Shown: positions 39,091 through 52,060, numbered from the stretch's first letter. The stretch: DNA of 64,000 bases from Dillenia suffruticosa (GCA_033439265.1 JAVTVX010000016.1:18956701-19020700), one strand, 5' to 3'. A program made the numbers and translations. The notes: generated from the letters alone by a model not told the origin.

Positions 39091-39497
39091 ATGAAACCCA
39101 CTTTCATAATCTTCTTGTGTCTCCTTACAATGTCTATCTGTCTCCTCCGTTGGAATGTCTGCCTTACATCATCCTCAGTTTCAACTTCATCTTCTTCTCT
39201 AGCTTTAGTACCCGGAAGACGCGCACTGAGAAGACTGGGCATTCCATTGCCTGAACAAAGCCAAGTGGAGAATCACTGGAAAACTCAGGTGGGATTCTGA
39301 CCAGCATTTGGGCTTTACTAGTGCATATTTTTCCTGAGTTTCTAGCTTGATATATGCAGGTCAATGAAGATATCAAAGTCCAAGGCCTCGAGGCAGTGAA
39401 GCTGTCGAACAGTGATGAGGATGTGGATAAGCTAATTTACCACATTGATTACCATGGCGTGATGACTCATTCAACTCCTACACCCAAGCATCCCTAG
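39091..39497 (+). CDS. Secreted peptide-hormone precursor, probable RGF/GOLVEN (CLEL)-like
   Basis: Two exons, 39091-39288 and 39360-39497, joined in phase 0 across a 71-base GT-AG intron, give 111 residues. The N-terminus (MKPTFIIFLCLLTMSICLLRW) is a clear signal-peptide-like hydrophobic segment. The middle is variable with a basic block PGRRALRRLGIP, then an acidic stretch (SNSDEDVDKL) just before a C-terminal YHIDYHGVMTHSTPTPKHP. A C-terminal Asp-Tyr (a tyrosine sulfation site), a His/Pro-rich tail and a preceding acidic stretch fit secreted sulfated peptides, best the RGF/GLV/CLEL class, which act at the cell surface in root meristem and gravitropic growth. The tail ends PKHP rather than the usual P-x-HN, so a divergent member or another DY-peptide group such as PSY is possible. 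The neighbour downstream is convergent and unrelated. Confidence 0.62.
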
Positions 39498-40033
39498 TCG
39501 CTCGATGCTTCTTGCCATTTCCTGTTTAGCAGTATATGTTGGTTATCTTCACCGGAACACATGCAAGCAATAGCCTATTGTGTACTTTATTGGGTAATAA
39601 TTAATAATACTAAGCAGTTTATACCGGTGGCAACTCCCTCTCTCTTTCTCTCTCTCACGCCGTGCGCTCACACACAAAAGCATGCACACAAACACATCTT
39701 TTGCCCCTGATATCCCAGCTGTATGTTAGAAATAACGTTAGTGCTCAATGTGGGTATAGCCATAATAACACATCAGGTGCAAGATCGCATGCTCATACAA
39801 TCAGTAGAAACTATGACAGTACAATTGTGATTTCTATTTGTGATTCAGTAATAATGCATGACTTGAATCTTGGATGTGAGGTCCTAGACGTACCTATCTT
39901 GCCGCCTCCATGCCCGGTTCATCTCACATATAGAAGTGCCAAGGAAAAGACATGGTCCATTTCTTTCAGCATAGAAAATCCCCGATCTTCTCAGGAGTTG
40001 AAGAAAAGGAAATCAGGTGGCCCAGGATTAGCA

Positions 40034-43000
40034 TCAATTTTGATGGAGTGAGAGCATCCCAGTCATATATTGTTTTCTGACCTTCTTGTATTTCTCAAGC
40101 AGTATATTGTAGATGCTTTTGACATCCTCAAACACTACTACAGAACAGAATTCCGACTTAAGCTGCATAAAAGTTTGCTCAGCACTGTGTCTGCATTCCA
40201 CCAACAGACCAAAACAATTTTCTTCTACCAGAAAAGGATTGTTTACTACACTGCCACCTATTATTTCTCCATCCTCATCAAGATTCTGAAGCCATCTCAG
40301 CTTATGAAAAGGATCTTCATTTTTCTGAATAGCCTCTTCTATTCTCCTTTTCGCATTTAAGAATGTTGCCTTGGTGACAATTTTACTTATCAATTGGTTA
40401 AAATTGGCTCTATTATTCAGATCTAGTTTGGCTCTGGCATCATCTGGCAGATTATGTACAGCAACCAAACAAGCCTTCCGAAAGGCAGGATCAGAATCAC
40501 CAACCATCTGGATCGAAATATGCAATAGATTTGAACAAACAGAGTGGAGAATTCCAGATAAAGAATCACTTGATTCATAATGCGTTTGCTTCTGTTTCTG
40601 TAGCCAGGAATGAAGTGCCACATGAACAAACCCCTCCCACCTGAAATTCACAAGAAAGGAGGTAAATGAAATTACATGTGAAACTATTGGAATTACTAAA
40701 GCCAAATCCAAACAGCGAACTAACTATGTAAGATCTTTATCCCCCACTTAAAAACAGCATGCATTTTACCATTTTCACTTGTATTTTCCTTCAAGCTACA
40801 TCAGTAAGTTATAAGTGGGCATTGAAACAAAATGATGGCGAACCTGTGCTTCTACAGGACCAGGAAACATCAGACACATCCATGGCTCAGCTTTTGCAAG
40901 GATGCTGGGTCCAATTGTCCGACAGAAACACATGACAATAATAAAACAATTAGATGACATACATATGCAAGTCCACATGCCTTGTTGAATAGCTCAAAAC
41001 AAAAGATGGAATCAACAATTTAATGATAAGATGAGTTTTTTTTTCCTATTCCTTCTTTTCTTTTCTTTTCTTTTTTATTTTTTTTTCAGGGGCAGGATGA
41101 ATACAAGGTTTATCACTAACGAGAAGAGAACCTGTCATCAATTTTTAGATGATCATAATACTGGCCATCATTGTAAAGACTGGAAAATAAGAAAATAAGC
41201 TAGAGTATAGATGTAGTAATCGGATGCTAGCAGCAAGGATGCATCAGAAAACTCTAGGGAATAAGCAGCCAACTAGAGTGAAGAAGTTTGGAGCAATACT
41301 GTTAAAAGCACTAGGTGTTGCTAAGGACCTTAAAGAAAAGCTACAGTCATGAGAAGAATAAGAAAAGTCAAAGGAAGAAATGAATGTTTTTCACTTCTAA
41401 AAAAAATGCTTGGAAATAAAATCTAAAAAGCAAACATAATCAGATAAATTGTCCACATAAGTTGACAGGGCCCTGAATTTGACCCTCCTGGGAAAGGAAA
41501 CCGCGATTTGGACCTAAAGAAGAAAAAGAGAAAGACCAAGAATAAGAATGCTTGGAAATAAAATCTAAAAAGCAAACATAATCAGATAAATTGTCTCCAT
41601 AAGTTGACAAGGCCATGAGTTTGACCTGAATTTGACCCTCCTGGGAAAGGAAATGACCATTTGGACCTATAGAAGAAAAAAGAAAGACCAAGAAAACGTA
41701 TGCATGGAAATAAAATCTAAAAAGCAAACATAATCAGATAAATTGTCAACATAAGGTGACAGGGCCCTGAATTTGACCCTCATGGGAAAGGAGAATCGTA
41801 CTTAAAACCCAAGTGAAGCAAGTGATTTATGACTTCCAGAATATTGATACTAACCATGCATCTGCATCAGGAAAAATCTGCAACTAGGTTAAAATGTCTA
41901 AGTGATAATCACACAGAAGGTCAAACTAGATATCACTCAACTGCTAGAAATCATTCCAAGCATCATCACTATCCCATATTAACTCCAAAAAATAGCCAGC
42001 AATAAAACAACTAAGACAAACAAAAGCAGCCAATAAGAAAACTATACTCACTCGAATGGAGGCTCAATCTCAATTCCAAGCGTCAAGTGCAACGAAAATG
42101 GAGCTAGATCATTGGCCCCACCATTATCAGCAGTTGTGCAAGCCACATGGGCAAAACCTCTAGGAATATACAAAACATCTCCTTCTCTTAGAACAATTTG
42201 TTTAGAATCAACCTCTGATGTTTCAACCTCAAAATTGTGTACTCTCTGAAGAGGTTCATACAGACGAGGGAGTTGAACCATTGGCTTAGAGGATATCTTC
42301 CATCGTTTTGTTCCTAGAATTTGGCATATGAAAACACAATGGTCATCATAATGACAAGCCAAACCCTGACTATTAGGTGGAGTAAGATACATATTTACAC
42401 CCGATGAGGGTTGACCAAATAGAGCTGCTAACTCTTCTGCAACAGAAGCAATACTTTTATAGCGGAATTCCATTCCACGGATGGCGATTGTATAACCTTC
42501 TTTGAAAGCTCTTTCGGATGCAATGATATCATCATGATGCAGAACATGAGAAGCACTGCTGCAACGGGGGCCTGAGCTCTCCTGAAAGAAATGCAGTTCT
42601 CTTTTTAAGTGAGTTGATGTTTTCACTACTCGTATGTCCTGTCCACATATCAGGGGACACCCCAATTGCTTTCTTATCTCTATTAGGAATCTAAATATGT
42701 CTAGCTGATCTGAAGCAATGGGCAGACAAGAAACCATTTTTTTAAGTAGAGAAGATACCGATAAGACTTGATTGCAATAGTCGAGAGATTGTAAAAATGA
42801 ATTGAATGGAACACTGCACTTATTTGTTGGCCTTGAGTGCCTTTTTATTAGCAGTGGCGATATCTCCCACTGGTCAAACAAAAAATCCTCAAAACTAGAA
42901 TTACATGTATCAAAGATCTCTCTTTTGACCATATCAGATGTGAAATCAGCTATAGAAGTCTGGGAAGATTTTATGGAGAGCCTGAAAATGGTTTCAGCAA

Positions 43001-45276
43001 GATCATGTTTTTTAATGCTGCTCCAACGGGAATCTTCATATTGCTTGCATTGGCAAACATTGCTAACACAGCCTAGATGCTCAAAATGCACATATGCCCA
43101 TAGCTCTTTCAAAAAAATTAAGAAAGTTTCGGAAAGCATCCACGGTATCCTCTCCAGGTTCCCAAAGTTGCAGGCGTTAACAAGTGTTATAGCTGCGTCA
43201 AGCAGTAATAATGCAAGTTCATCTCCAATGAACCCTATTTTATAACAGTAATCATTTCCCTTGCTCACCATGCATCCAGAAATGAATTTTGTTGATGATT
43301 CAGAAACCTGAAGGAATTTACAGCTAATAAATGTCATGTCAGATTTAAGCAAGACAAATTGGTGTTAATAGAAGGTAGAACAAAAAGACACAATGAATTT
43401 TTCCTCCAACTTTTTCCTTTCTTTTTGGTGGTTGAGGTGGTTGAGAGGGCGGGTGTTTGTGGTTTGGATTTTGTAAAGAACTCAAGTAAAGAATTTCTAG
43501 AAAATCAACAAAGGCAAGCCTTCTGGCCCTTTCTTTTTCCTTTATGAACCGGCATATCTGCATATGCAATATATTGAAGACCATTATTTGATCAGACTGA
43601 CAGTGTCAAATTTTTCCTCTTTGTATGTAAAGAAGATGTACTATGAGAGAGAGAGGAAAAAAAAACGCATGAATATATACATAAATTATTTTTATAATGA
43701 GGAAAGTCACACAGAATCATCCTTAAAAACAGTGGATGCCACCAAATTTCTAGCTCAACTCATGGCCTGCCAAAGCACGGGATATGCCCTTTCTCTCAAA
43801 GGTGTTTCAGATTCTTAAAGACTATTTCATAACTTTTTGAAGCACGGATGAATGTTGCAAAACTATGCTAGGAAAAATTTTCAAGAGAAAATGCATGGTG
43901 GTGTTTTCACTCCTTTCTAGAGGAAGTTTGTTAGAGGAAGGAATATGGCACGTCCTCCTAGAAAGCAAACAGCAAAGTAAAAGGTGCTAATCTATCTAAG
44001 AAGTCTTCAAATAGATACTCCTAAATGCTCCAGATCCATGGCACCATAAAAAGGAAATAAACATCATTATAAACCACGAAATGGAAGTCGAAGAATTGAT
44101 TTTTGAAGATTCTAAGATTTGTTTCAATTCAAAGACACTGAATAAATCCTTGAAATGTCTAAGTTCCTCGGGTAATTTTAGAATCTAAAGAAACGTGACG
44201 GTTCTGAAGAACCAAAGGTTGATACTCCGTGCTCTAAAGACAGTGCATTGCAAAAGAAGCTCGAGTTTAGATACTCACATTAACCTCTCCAATGCAGAAA
44301 ACTCGAGAAGCTTATTACGACCAATAGAAGTCGTGGACAAATCCAATAATGCATTACAAGCAGCCACAGAGACAGCTCTATCAGAAACCATTGAAGCAGA
44401 TAACAAACCCCCTATGATTTCACCATCAGAAGCAATCATCTCATTCATTTCAATCGACAATAATGAAGCTGCCCCAACAATCTCCGCACATAAAGATGAA
44501 AATTCAGCACATCTGCCATGAAAAATTCAAGTAATCATTAAATTTACAAAACCCGATTGGCAAATTTTATAGAAGGAAAAGAACCAGATAGAATTCAATA
44601 CACCTACTATAAATTTTTAAATAATCAGGAAATTAATGGAAAACCAATTTAACAACTAGAAGAAGAAATACAGAGAGGGAGACAGAGAGAGAGAGAGAGA
44701 GAGTGTGTGTGTGTGTTCATCTCATCTGCCATAAAAATGTACAAATATCCATAGAATTTACGACGGCCCAATTAGCAACTGAACAATGAAATAAAAATAA
44801 AAACAGGAAAATGATTTAGAATTTCAAATGATCATATAAAACCAAATTGAAACAAGATAACAAGAAAGACAAACAGAGAGAGAGAGAGAGAGAGAGAATT
44901 CAACACCTTTAGCATAAGTTTTTCAGATAATCACAAAATTCATGAAACCCAATAAGCATTTACATTAAAACAAGAAAACCCTAGAGAGAGAGAGAGAGAA
45001 GAGAGAGTACTTGGAATTGAGAAAGAGTGGAAGCAATGACAGGAGAGGAGGGGAAAGCGGCTTATGCGCACGAGATAGTCTAAGTGTTTTCAAACAATTC
45101 TTGATTAGAGATTGAGAACTGGGAATTTGAGTGCCAAAGCTTGCAGCAAGCATGAGAGCGAAAATAGTGTCTGAATCCGCACGTTTAAGGGTTGAAGAAG
45201 ATGATAGAGACTTGTTGTTTCTTCTCCTCTTCTGTCTTCTACTGGTATTATCCTCCATCTCCACCCTGTTTTCCAT
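40034..45276 (-). CDS. JmjC/cupin ribosomal oxygenase-like protein (NO66/MINA type)
   Basis: Four exons, 45276-45011, 44512-44279, 43323-42052 and 40640-40034, with GT-AG junctions that keep frame give 792 residues. The start is the ATG at 45276; the frame just upstream begins with GTG. Residues 1-30 carry a basic SRRQKRRRNNK nuclear-signal-like block; 40 to about 300 form a helical, repeat-like N-terminal region. The JmjC/Cupin_4 core has VNMYLTPPNSQGLACHYDDH with the iron-binding H-x-D near residues 491/493, ILGTKRWKI, EGDVLYIPRGFAHVA with the distal His near 559, then the winged-helix-like C-terminal part. These are marks of Fe(II)/2-oxoglutarate oxygenases that hydroxylate ribosomal-protein histidines; histone demethylation is also claimed for NO66. 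The exon 3 acceptor at 43323 (ttattag) was chosen because the nearby ttccttcag acceptor at 43307 breaks frame. The substrate here is inference. Confidence 0.9.
41407..41795. repeat. Threefold tandem repeat in intron 3 of the JmjC gene
   Basis: Copies begin near 41407, 41549 and 41701 (periods 142 and 152), the last partial. Each contains tggaaataaaatctaaaaag, caaacataatcagataaattg, gttgac or ggtgac, and gaatttgaccctc. The second copy has an extra partial tgagtttgacc. Confidence 0.93.
44686..45006. repeat. Purine microsatellites in intron 1 of the JmjC gene
   Basis: (AG)n then (GT)n at about 44686-44716, (AG)n at 44876-44898 and (AG)n at 44983-45006, the last ending immediately beside the exon 1 donor. 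Confidence 0.9.
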
Positions 45277-46321
45277 CACTTAAATTTGATTTCGCTTGGT
45301 TCTCTTTTTCGCTGCGATATATGTGTGGGACTTGGGTTGGCAGGGTAACCCTACAAGCCATTGCCATAATTCCGGGGAAAAAATAAATAAATAAATAAAG
45401 AGAGGGGTTATTGGCTATTACAAAATTGTTAACGTTGCTCTTCCTTTTTTTTTTTTTTCGGATATTCTAAAATATTCTTCCTATTTAATAAAAAAATATT
45501 TATATTCAATAAATTTAATTTTCTATTTTTACTTATATGACTTTACCTTTCTAAACCCTACAAAAATCCTCCCTCTTATTCCTTTCTTCTAGATCTCTTC
45601 TTTCTCTCACCTATTACCTTCTTTCTCTCACCCTACAAAAAACCTTTTTCATCACCCTTTACGATGAGGAAGGAGTTGCTTTCAGCAGAATGCTAATGGT
45701 GGAGAGGAAAGGGATTCCCAAAGAGCTCTGTTAAAATGATTTGAAATAAAGTGATATAATTTTTTTGGATTAATAACATGCGAATGGGGTTTAAGAATAG
45801 AATCGTTAGAATATAAAATTTTTGAAATTTAAATAAAAATATGAATATTTAAAATTTATTTTTAAAATTTTTTATTCAAAATTTAATTCCGATTTCGAGT
45901 AAAACTAAATTTTAAATTTTGGCTTGAGTCCCCTTTATTCTCATAAGCCGATTGAACTACTCCGCACAAAGTTTTAAATTCTTTTGGGAGAGGATATGGA
46001 AAAGGCTATCTTTTTCTTATTTTGACTTAATTAATGGAATCTCACTTGTTCTTAGCATGGGTTTTCTCTAATTCTATACTTTACGTTTGACAAAATATTC
46101 GAATCATGTTATATATTTTTTTAACTTTTTTATTTTTAAGTTTCTTTTGTTTGTATTTTTTGTCCCCAATTTCACCATTAATGTTGGTAATGAAAATCCC
46201 TACCCCTGAAGTATTCTCAAAAATTTGTCCCTATGATTTTTAACAATGAATTTGCCTATATACTCGTACCTACAAGTGTTTTTTCTTCCTTTTTTCAGTA
46301 ATTTATGAATGCTATTAATAT
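45277..46321. other. Upstream region of the JmjC gene and intergenic sequence
   Basis: Leader and promoter of the minus-strand JmjC gene are expected within the first few hundred bases; an (AAAT)n run lies at about 45383-45398. No further gene seen. Confidence 0.4.
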
Positions 46322-46331
46322 AGTTTTTCCA

Positions 46332-46650
46332 TGGACAGCATGGACAGTATCAACGGATAATCATCCTAGTGAGATGAGATGTTAAATCGTTTAGTCAAAT
46401 CTCGAGTTTAAAATTTAGAAATAGAAGAGATTACGTTGAAAAAATCGTCCCTAAAATAGAGTATTCATAAACTCTTGAATAAGATTAGTTGGAGATGTTA
46501 AATCGTTTAGTCAAATCTCGAGTTTAAAATTTAGAAATAGAAGAGATTACGTTGAAAAAATCGTCCCTAAAATAGAGTATTCATAAACTCTTGAATAAGA
46601 TTAGTTGGAGTATGATTTCACATACCCGATAGTAAAAACAAAAAAAAAAA
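46332..46650 (+). mobile_element. SINE with internal 116-bp duplication
   Basis: Flanked by perfect 10-base duplications agtttttcca (46322-46331 and 46651-46660), ending in poly(A). The head-to-body segment gttaaatcgtttagtcaaat through gaataagattagttggagat is present twice, 46381-46496 and 46497-46612, virtually identical. Without one copy the length would be 203 bases, like the other family members. Confidence 0.88.
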
Positions 46651-46660
46651 AGTTTTTCCA

Positions 46661-48030
46661 CGTGTTTATGGCGTATAGTTAAAAAAAAAAACATGTTCTT
46701 CCCAAATGCAGGAAGCACTCCTGCGAAAAAGGAAGATTTTGATAACTTTACATTAACTTGGACAAATGTGATGTATCCAAAGCAATTTTTGAAAATAAAT
46801 GGCATCTTTTGGAAGTGTAGTATCAAGTCTTATCATGACGATTTTTGAAACAATCAAGAACAACTTGTATGTTTCCACTATATACCTTGTTAGTTTTATT
46901 ATGTTTTGTTCTTGTTTCTTGTATTTGCATCTGAAAGTTTGGATTTTTTTTTTGAAAGATTTTACGCCTTTGTCTCTGCATTTAAATCTTCTAATTTGAA
47001 TTTAAATATTTAACTCACTGAAACACCGAAGTCTAAATGTCTTTGGATAACAAGAGGACTCGTTGTTGGGGCTTTTCTTTGTTGGCTTATGGTTTATGTG
47101 ATTTTTGGTACAACTTTTTGGTGATTGAATTGAAGGTATACAATGTTAGCTCTTAAGTCTTACATACAGAAACATTCAGAAGGCGATGCCATCCTCAGAT
47201 TTGTACATTTATGATGTTAGTGAAAGTGGTGACAAGATTAGCTCTAAAAGACAAATATTTCCATGGCCACTAAGAGATGAAGAGAACATCTGTCCATCAT
47301 ACAAGCATGTAGATATACTTCGAAGACCCTAGTGAAAGTGGTGACCCCTCAAGAGAGAAAATTTCAGAGTTGACCTAAAATGTCCCAAAAAGCATTTCAA
47401 AAACTAAACATATGCCTGGACCTCAAATCCGAAGCCTAAACATTACTTTAGGATTCTTACAACAACACCAATGATAAGTGTATGCAGAAACTCAAAGAAC
47501 AACACCCCAGATGAAAGAGACCTCAGATTCAATACAAATCCACCATGATTGATCAAGTTTCTCCGGGTAGAAATTTTAACTACGGTCCAGTTATGCGACG
47601 TAAAGGATGGTACGAAACATATAATTGCAAGATAAGTGTATATAGAGTTCCCGAGTCTGTGCCTTTGGTGCAAGAGACAAAACAAAATTGCTGCTCCAAA
47701 ATTATTAGCCTTTCTCAGGTTTTGTTTCAATTAATGGCCAAAAGATGCCACCATGTAACTCAAAAAACATATAGAAAATCAAAGAGATTACTAGGATTCA
47801 CATCCGAGTCGATGAGTCTCATTGGTTCAGAATATATGTGACTATATATTCATCGAGTTACTAAGAAATGACACTGGGGTGTAGAAACACCTGCAAAGTT
47901 CTGATAGTACAAGGATATAAAAGCTCCAGGAAATTATTGTAACATAAATTTCCAACTAGTGAGCCAGCATTAGAACTACAAAGGTTCAGAAAGAAAAGCA
48001 TGCCACACACCAATTACTATAATGGTTACA
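46661..48030. other. Intergenic, nothing recognised
   Basis: No gene recognised; the last few hundred bases should include the 3' UTR of the minus-strand copper chaperone gene. Confidence 0.45.
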
Positions 48031-48040
48031 TCAAGCTGTG

Positions 48041-50081
48041 TCATGCAGCAGCAACGGCTTCAGTGGGCTTGGTCTCTTCTTTAGCAAGCTTTGCCTCTGC
48101 TTCAGCTGGGGCTTCTTCCCAGTAAGAAGTCTTCTTTCCAGTCTTGGAAACCGTTTGAAAAACAGCCTCAGGTTCAACATTTCCCTTCACTGTCACTTTC
48201 TGCTCCTCAATATTAATGTCAAATGATTCAACGCCTGATGGAGGTCATCAAACAACAAACATCAAATATCATACAAGGTGAAAAATCCAAGTGAAATCCC
48301 GATGACAAGAACACATGAGCAACAAACAAATTTCAAAATTGTGGATAAGATCCAATTTATGTCAGAGATGAAGTTATAGGATTTCATGTTCAGAAGTGCT
48401 AAAATCTATCTCCATTTCAGAATCAACCTGGTCTCATACAATCTACTTGTTTAATTTCAATAAGTGAGCACAAGCTTCTCAAAAATTAATATGAAATGCA
48501 GCATTCAAAGACAATGGAAACATATTTAAGATTTTCGGTGCTGGATCATAATCATATGAAAAATAGGCTGAGATTGACGTCAGCAAGAAGTTCCCAGAGA
48601 AATCAAGCTACTTTTTAAATTCAAATTCTCATCGGTACAAATCCAAAAATTTTTTATAGGTGGGAAATTTAAATAGGCCAGAAATCTAAAGATCAATAAG
48701 ATATTTGGCCCAAAAGGATCAATTATAGAACAAAAACACCAACCTTCCATTTTGCCAAGTACCCTCTTGACAGCACCAACACACCCTTGACATGACATGC
48801 CAACCTTGAGTACAACAGTCTGCAGTTAAGTGAAATTAGGGTTAGATAAGACAAATACTGCAATATGTCAAGGAACAAATGCTTCTTCCATTTAAATAAT
48901 CTAGTAGCAGATCCGTTGACATATAAGTAAATTGCAAAAATATCAGCTGACAGAAAATTTAATCTCAATTTAACATAACATTGAAGCAGCTCCAATTACA
49001 GGTCACATATAAGGTTTAGTGTTGAAATTTCTAAATGCCAAGTATATCACATTCTCAATGAATTCTAAAATGTTTAGGTGTCACGAAAGCAATGCATACA
49101 AACAAAGCAAACTCTTTCCTTTAAATCATGTCCATATCTTGAGTAAGTCCAATATCCAAGGAAGTGTACCATGTCAAACGACCATGGTAGCAGGCCAAAG
49201 ATCCTTGGTTCAAATCTCACCAAGCTCCTGAAGTAACCCCATTTAATATTTCACATGTTTAGGGCTTTTCATAAGTTGTCACGATCTTATTAATGTGGTA
49301 TTACAATACAAAATAATTCATTACTTAATCAGCTTAAACTTTTGATGCAAGTGGGTTTTCGGAAAACCCAATAGTGAAAAACCTCGCATAACACAATCAT
49401 CATAAGACACTAATGTGAAAAACATTGTCAAGTATAGGATACCTACGAAATCATATATCATATCACAAGGGCTGTTGCACAAAAAGGAAAGGGAATTCCA
49501 TACTTTAGTACAAGCTTAAAACAAGTCATCTTTTCGAATTAGACTAGAAATATTTGGATTTTCTAAATTTTAATTGCATTCGGAAATCAAAGGTTAGCAA
49601 AGAACCATCATAAATCTAGTAACACAAAATTAAAATCTTGAATCCATCGGGCTAGAGAAGACATTACATGAATATCACCCATGAGGTTTAGCTAATCCAT
49701 TGACCAAAAAAACTGCCAACGCAGAGTATAAAAAAGGGGGAAAAAATTCAATTTTACATTATACCCAATGAAGTTTCTTCAATTTTCCCCAGAAAAGTAG
49801 TGAAAAGGTTGTCCTAAAATGAATTACGCTACTTGATTTGACCATCCCGGAAACCACAAAAAAAAAAGAAAAAACCTAATTAAAGACTCAAGCTTCAGAG
49901 AAAATATGCCTAAAATCAGATTGATAAGACCATGGTAACCCTCAAAAGAACGAAGAACAGGCAAAACGAAATACGGGAAAGAAAAAAAAAAAGGACCCAC
50001 GAAAGAACGAAAAAAGAAAAACCCTAGGGATGAACATAAATTAAAACGAGAAGGGCAGAGAAGTAATCGAACCTGAGACAT
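48041..50081 (-). CDS. Copper chaperone, ATX1/CCH type
   Basis: Cytosolic Cu(I) chaperone that passes copper to P-type ATPases of the RAN1/HMA class. Three exons: 50081-50073 (only Met-Ser-Gln), 48819-48744 and 48234-48041; junctions are GT-AG and in frame, 92 residues. It is an HMA-domain protein: [20 protein letters not shown] has the copper-binding M-x-C-x-x-C loop (MSCQGC), followed by [40 protein letters not shown] with the lysine-rich partner-binding end, and an acidic/Ala-rich tail ([20 protein letters not shown]). The tail is longer than in ATX1 (76 residues in Arabidopsis) and shorter than in Arabidopsis CCH, so it is a CCH-like form. The nine-base first coding exon is easy to miss. 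No lesion seen. Confidence 0.95.
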
Positions 50082-50225
50082 GGCTGAAGCCTATATGAAG
50101 ATGGGCGAGAGAGAGAGATGAGCGACCTGCAATACGGGGGTTTGGAATTTATAGGAGTTGAAGCGATGGGATGGGATGGGATGGGATGGATGAATTGAGA
50201 ACGTAAGGTGGCTTCCGTTGACACT
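50082..50225 (-). promoter_or_regulatory. 5' leader/proximal promoter of the copper chaperone gene
   Basis: Upstream of the ATG at 50081; contains a GA-rich run and a short array of four to five GGGAT units (50166-50189). No TATA box was fixed. Confidence 0.4.
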
Positions 50226-51423
50226 GATTTGATTTTTCCTCTGCTTTCTTCAATTACTTCTTGTCAAATCAAATCAAATAAACTAATTTTCTGTAAATAG
50301 CGGAGGTTTCAAAGGGTACTTTCGTCCAAGAAATTTCATTTTCCATTTGCGGCTTGCGTTTTCGTCCGGCCAGCCGGTAGGTTTTCCTTTTTTTTTTTTT
50401 TTGGCCAGAACTTCTCTATTCCATTTTTTTCTCTTAAATTTAATTTTTTAAATTATTTTTCCTCTATAATATTAATTTATTACTTTTCCCCCTTTGAATT
50501 CAATTTTTATCAAATTTATTTTAATTTATTGCATATATGGTAATTTTGTTATTATTAATTTATTTGTTTTTGTTTTTTATTTCTTTAGTTGTGTTTGCTA
50601 GGTTGAAAATTATAGGTAAACAATAAAATCTAGAAAATATAGATTTTCCTATGTTTGTTTTATAGTAATCTCTCAAAATTTTAGAAAATATTTCCAACAT
50701 AAAATAAAATTAGCTAAAATAACATCCGAGAAAATTTTCCAACAATTATTTTCCAAGTTAGGAAAAAGGTGAGAAAAGAAAAAAAATAAAATAACAAAAT
50801 ATAAAAAATTAATAATTAAAAAACCAAATATTATTTTTTTTTTATTTCACATCTCTTTATTTTTATAAATAGGCGTATAACATGAAATGAAATTCAGTTT
50901 GAATGGATTTAATTGATACAGTTTCAACAACGGATTGCACTAACTATTCCTTATGATTTATTTACAGTTTATTTTACATAAAAATTTAGTTGAAACAATG
51001 AATCATTAAAATTTTAAATTTTATATTATTTTTCATATTTAATTTTTCTAATACATATTAATAACATGATATAAGAGTGAATTAACGACGAACACTCTTA
51101 TATACTAATATTACGCTAAAAATATTAATCAAAGATATATGTGCATGTTTGTCTGAATATATATATTTTTATAATATATGCATACAAAAATTGAAATCCA
51201 AATATCCATCAATTTAAATCAAGATTTTCTTTTGATTAATTTCTTTAAGGGGGGGTTTTGAGAACTGAAACCAGACAAGGAACCAGGGGGGCTGTGTCTC
51301 TTGATGGGAGGGCTTTTGTGTGGTAAAGACCAAAAGGACAAAGAACATGATTTTTCTATAAATTCAAAAGTATATTTAGGAATGTCATGATAGCTAATTG
51401 CTCATTTGAAAGGGCAGAAGGAT
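50226..51423. other. AT-rich intergenic sequence
   Basis: No gene or clear element seen. Confidence 0.5.
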
Positions 51424-51437
51424 GGACCACTCTTTCC

Positions 51438-51641
51438 CTTTTTTTTTTTTATTATCGATATTCAAATTTTATCAAATTAATTCGATTTAAATTTTATTCA
51501 ATTAATTTGATTTGAATATTGAAAAACTTATTTTAGTGATTGATTCTCTCAAATTATTTTTTTACTATTTTTAAAATTCAAACTCGAGATCTCTCATTAA
51601 TAAGACGGAGTGTCTGATTATTTAATCCAAAAAATTTGGTC
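51438..51641 (-). mobile_element. SINE, minus strand, with 14-bp TSD
   Basis: Begins with poly-T on plus (the poly(A) tail), contains the family words in reverse (ttcaaactcgagatctc is the B-box side), and is flanked by ggaccactctttcc (51424-51437) and ggaccgctctttcc (51642-51655), 13 of 14 matching. 204 bases. Confidence 0.85.
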
Positions 51642-51655
51642 GGACCGCTCTTTCC

Positions 51656-52060
51656 TTTCTGTTAGTTGACGGTTGCACCAACTTTACGGCAGCGCAAACT
51701 GACTTTCATTGAAAATTTATAATAATATAAAAGTAGTACCTAATTTGGTAATTATATAATTAAGTATGTATTATAAAGTTTATTTATTATATGTAATAAT
51801 ATTTAAATCAAATATTATAATGGATGAATAAAATAAATAATAAATTAAATATATTAAATTTTATGCGACAGATGTCAACTAATTCATTATAAAATATTTG
51901 TTTAAAATGATTAAAATATATTCATAATTTAATTAAGAATTAAGTAATATAAATAATTATATAAAAATTTAATTTATAATTAAAATAAAAGGCGGCATCG
52001 TGGAGAAACGAAGCAAAGAAAGGTGTAACGTTGCTTTGAACCCACGCAGTGGGCTTTGGT
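51656..52060. other. AT-rich intergenic sequence
   Basis: No gene or element seen. Confidence 0.5.

Noticed and set aside
39662-40051. 129-codon plus-strand open frame
   Set aside because: No domain or family resemblance, low-information composition, and it overlaps the 3' end of the well-supported JmjC gene on the other strand.
40070-40580. Plus-strand open frames over the JmjC last exon
   Set aside because: Antisense shadows of a recognised coding exon.
42802-43245. 147-codon plus-strand open frame
   Set aside because: Antisense shadow of exon 3 of the JmjC gene.
43345-43584. Possible extra exon in intron 2 of the JmjC gene
   Set aside because: Not needed: the 44279 donor joins in frame to the 43323 acceptor, and this stretch has no resemblance to the family.
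50166-50189. Telomere-like GGGAT array
   Set aside because: The unit is five bases, not the plant telomere heptamer, and only four to five copies are present.
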